A DNA stretch of 64,000 nucleotides from Pseudomonas sp. HAR-UPW-AIA-41 (lineage in GTDB: Bacteria; Pseudomonadota; Gammaproteobacteria; Pseudomonadales; Pseudomonadaceae): contig NZ_NSLB01000006.1 of the NCBI RefSeq assembly GCF_002304225.1, positions 1-64,000 of the forward strand. The letters run 5' to 3'. The position numbers and the translations under genes were made by a program. Positions within the stretch are counted from its first letter, which is position 1. Every line of letters starts with the position of its first letter. Positions 63,249 through 64,000 of the stretch are shown piece by piece. The notes beneath the pieces are model-generated. The model was not told the DNA's origin and made no database searches. It saw only the letters and a program-made list of their open reading frames with translations.

Positions 63249-63284
63249 AAAACGCCGCGATCCTGAGTGGAATCGCGGCGTTTT
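63249..63284. terminator. Bidirectional terminator
   Basis: AAAACGCCGCGAT at 63249-63261 pairs with ATCGCGGCGTTTT at 63272-63284 around a 10-base loop, a perfect 13-bp stem with A- and T-runs. It separates the convergent DUF4412-like and choice-of-anchor I genes. Confidence 0.92.
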
Positions 63285-63296
63285 ATGCTCTTGATG

Positions 63297-64000
63297 TCAG
63301 CGCCGGTCGATGCGGTACAGGGTGGTTGTGCCACTGACCTCGTTGCCCACCACCAGCAGCGGCACGCCACGAATCGGGCTGTGCGCGGCGCTGATTACCA
63401 TCACGCCCTCAGGGCCCAGATCGCCGGCTTCGGCTGCCGGTGGCTGGGCATTGGCGTTGCGGTTGCTGACCAGATCGACGAAGAGCGGCGCCTTGGGGTT
63501 GCTCAGGTCGTAGACCATCACGCAGCTGATGCGCTCCAGGCCGATAAAGGCATAGGGCTTGCCCCACAGTTCGCTGACGGTGACGCCCTCCGGCTCCGGG
63601 CCCTTGTCATCGCTGCGGCCGTCCGGGCTGTTGTCCTTGTGGTTGCTGTTGAACAGCGTCGGCAGACGTTCGGCCGTGATGCGCTCGAAGTCTGAACCGC
63701 TGTCGTACTGCTGCTGCCCCTTGCTGTTCCACACCGAGAACGAGCGGGCGCCGAAGGCATAGATGGCGTCATAGGTGCCAGTTTGCGGGTTCAGGCCGCC
63801 AGCGCGGCTCACCGTCAGGCGACCGAGATTGGCGCTCTGCTTGAGTGAGGCCGCCTCGGGAAAGGCTGTTGGATCGAGCAGGTAGCTCGAGCTACCGACG
63901 CGGACTTCCTCGCTGTAGCCAGCATAGGCCCGGGCATCACCCTCGTTGGCGGTGACCAGGTAGGTCTGCCCGCGATGGCTGAAGCTGCTGATTGCATCAG
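63297..64000 (-). CDS. Choice-of-anchor I family protein, C-terminal part (partial)
   Basis: At least 234 residues are in the window and the gene continues beyond the right edge. The visible part has HRGQTYLVTANEGDAR, VGSSSYLLDPTAFP, YAFGARSFSVWN, DNSPDGRSDDKGPEPEGVT and a closing VPLLVVGNEVSGTTTLYRI. These are the family features of secreted choice-of-anchor I propeller-like proteins. The N-terminus and any anchoring signal are outside the window. Substrate and role are unknown. Confidence 0.85.
   Translation of the reverse strand, partial: DAISSFSHRGQTYLVTANEGDARAYAGYSEEVRVGSSSYLLDPTAFPEAASLKQSANLGRLTVSRAGGLNPQTGTYDAIYAFGARSFSVWNSKGQQQYDSGSDFERITAERLPTLFNSNHKDNSPDGRSDDKGPEPEGVTVSELWGKPYAFIGLERISCVMVYDLSNPKAPLFVDLVSNRNANAQPPAAEAGDLGPEGVMVISAAHSPIRGVPLLVVGNEVSGTTTLYRIDRR

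Noticed and set aside
1..64000. tRNA, rRNA, transposase and integrase genes
   Set aside because: No tRNA-like cloverleaf with CCA context, no rRNA sequence and no DDE, serine or tyrosine recombinase motifs were found by reading. A tRNA scan would be needed to be certain.

Overview
The window looks like a chromosomal segment of a Pseudomonas-type gammaproteobacterium. It has high GC with G/C-rich third positions, purine-rich ribosome binding sites, and typical Pseudomonas gene sets: the thiolase plus FadB-like pair, the Anbu operon, a YdcSTUV-type transporter with aminobutyraldehyde dehydrogenases, and an OXA-type chromosomal beta-lactamase. No tRNA, rRNA, CRISPR array, transposase or replication origin was seen. 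All functions are read from sequence motifs; no database search was possible.

Region 1 (1-12905) is the most unusual part. A partial HlyD-like adaptor overlaps an M50 site-2-type metalloprotease fused to a HlyD-like lipoyl segment. After a lower-GC spacer come a PAPS-type sulfotransferase, a giant secreted protein of about 2427 residues and a TolC-family lipoprotein. The giant protein has an LEPR-like N-terminal motif, a DUF4347 domain with a His-Gly / Ala-Cys pair, a Gly-rich beta-helix, 85-residue autotransporter-type repeats and Ig-like repeats, but no autotransporter barrel. It is interrupted by two +1 frame changes. The locus looks like an export system coupled to proteolysis and perhaps sulfation. 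No ABC ATPase is visible in this window.

Region 2 (13148-23081): a yqhD/yqhC aldehyde-detoxification pair, moaA, and cyclic-di-GMP genes. The latter include a periplasmic binding protein 3 bp upstream of a PAS-GGDEF-EAL protein (with a C-terminal frameshift), an FKBP isomerase and a dCache diguanylate cyclase. Region 3 (23192-30184): an AraC regulator divergent from a Baeyer-Villiger monooxygenase / esterase / SDR operon, followed by RraB, a glutamine amidotransferase, a TerB-like membrane protein and a SnoaL-like secreted protein.

Region 4 (30350-38687): a LysR gene followed by a polyamine-type operon. It reads ALDH, YdcS, YdcT, YdcU, YdcV, PatD, so two related dehydrogenases bracket one ABC importer, with a large hairpin after the binding-protein gene. 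Region 5 (38818-45562): a CaCA-type antiporter, then the ATP-grasp / alpha-E / transglutaminase / Anbu operon behind an excellent sigma-54 promoter, then an HI0933-type flavoprotein.

Region 6 (45661-50130): an OXA-like beta-lactamase, a MAPEG protein, a discoidin-like secreted protein, an AT-richer island of two genes separated by an attC-like site (integron-cassette remnant), then a cytochrome c / rhodanese pair. Region 7 (50388-64000): an amino-acid-type binding protein, an AEC transporter, a possible 31-residue membrane peptide, a beta-oxidation operon, a diguanylate cyclase divergent from a binding protein / AraC pair, an amine oxidase-like flavoprotein with a cupin, a beta-propeller protein with a small secreted partner, and a partial choice-of-anchor I protein. 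Several intergenic palindromes, including two copies of one 86-bp family, separate transcription units.
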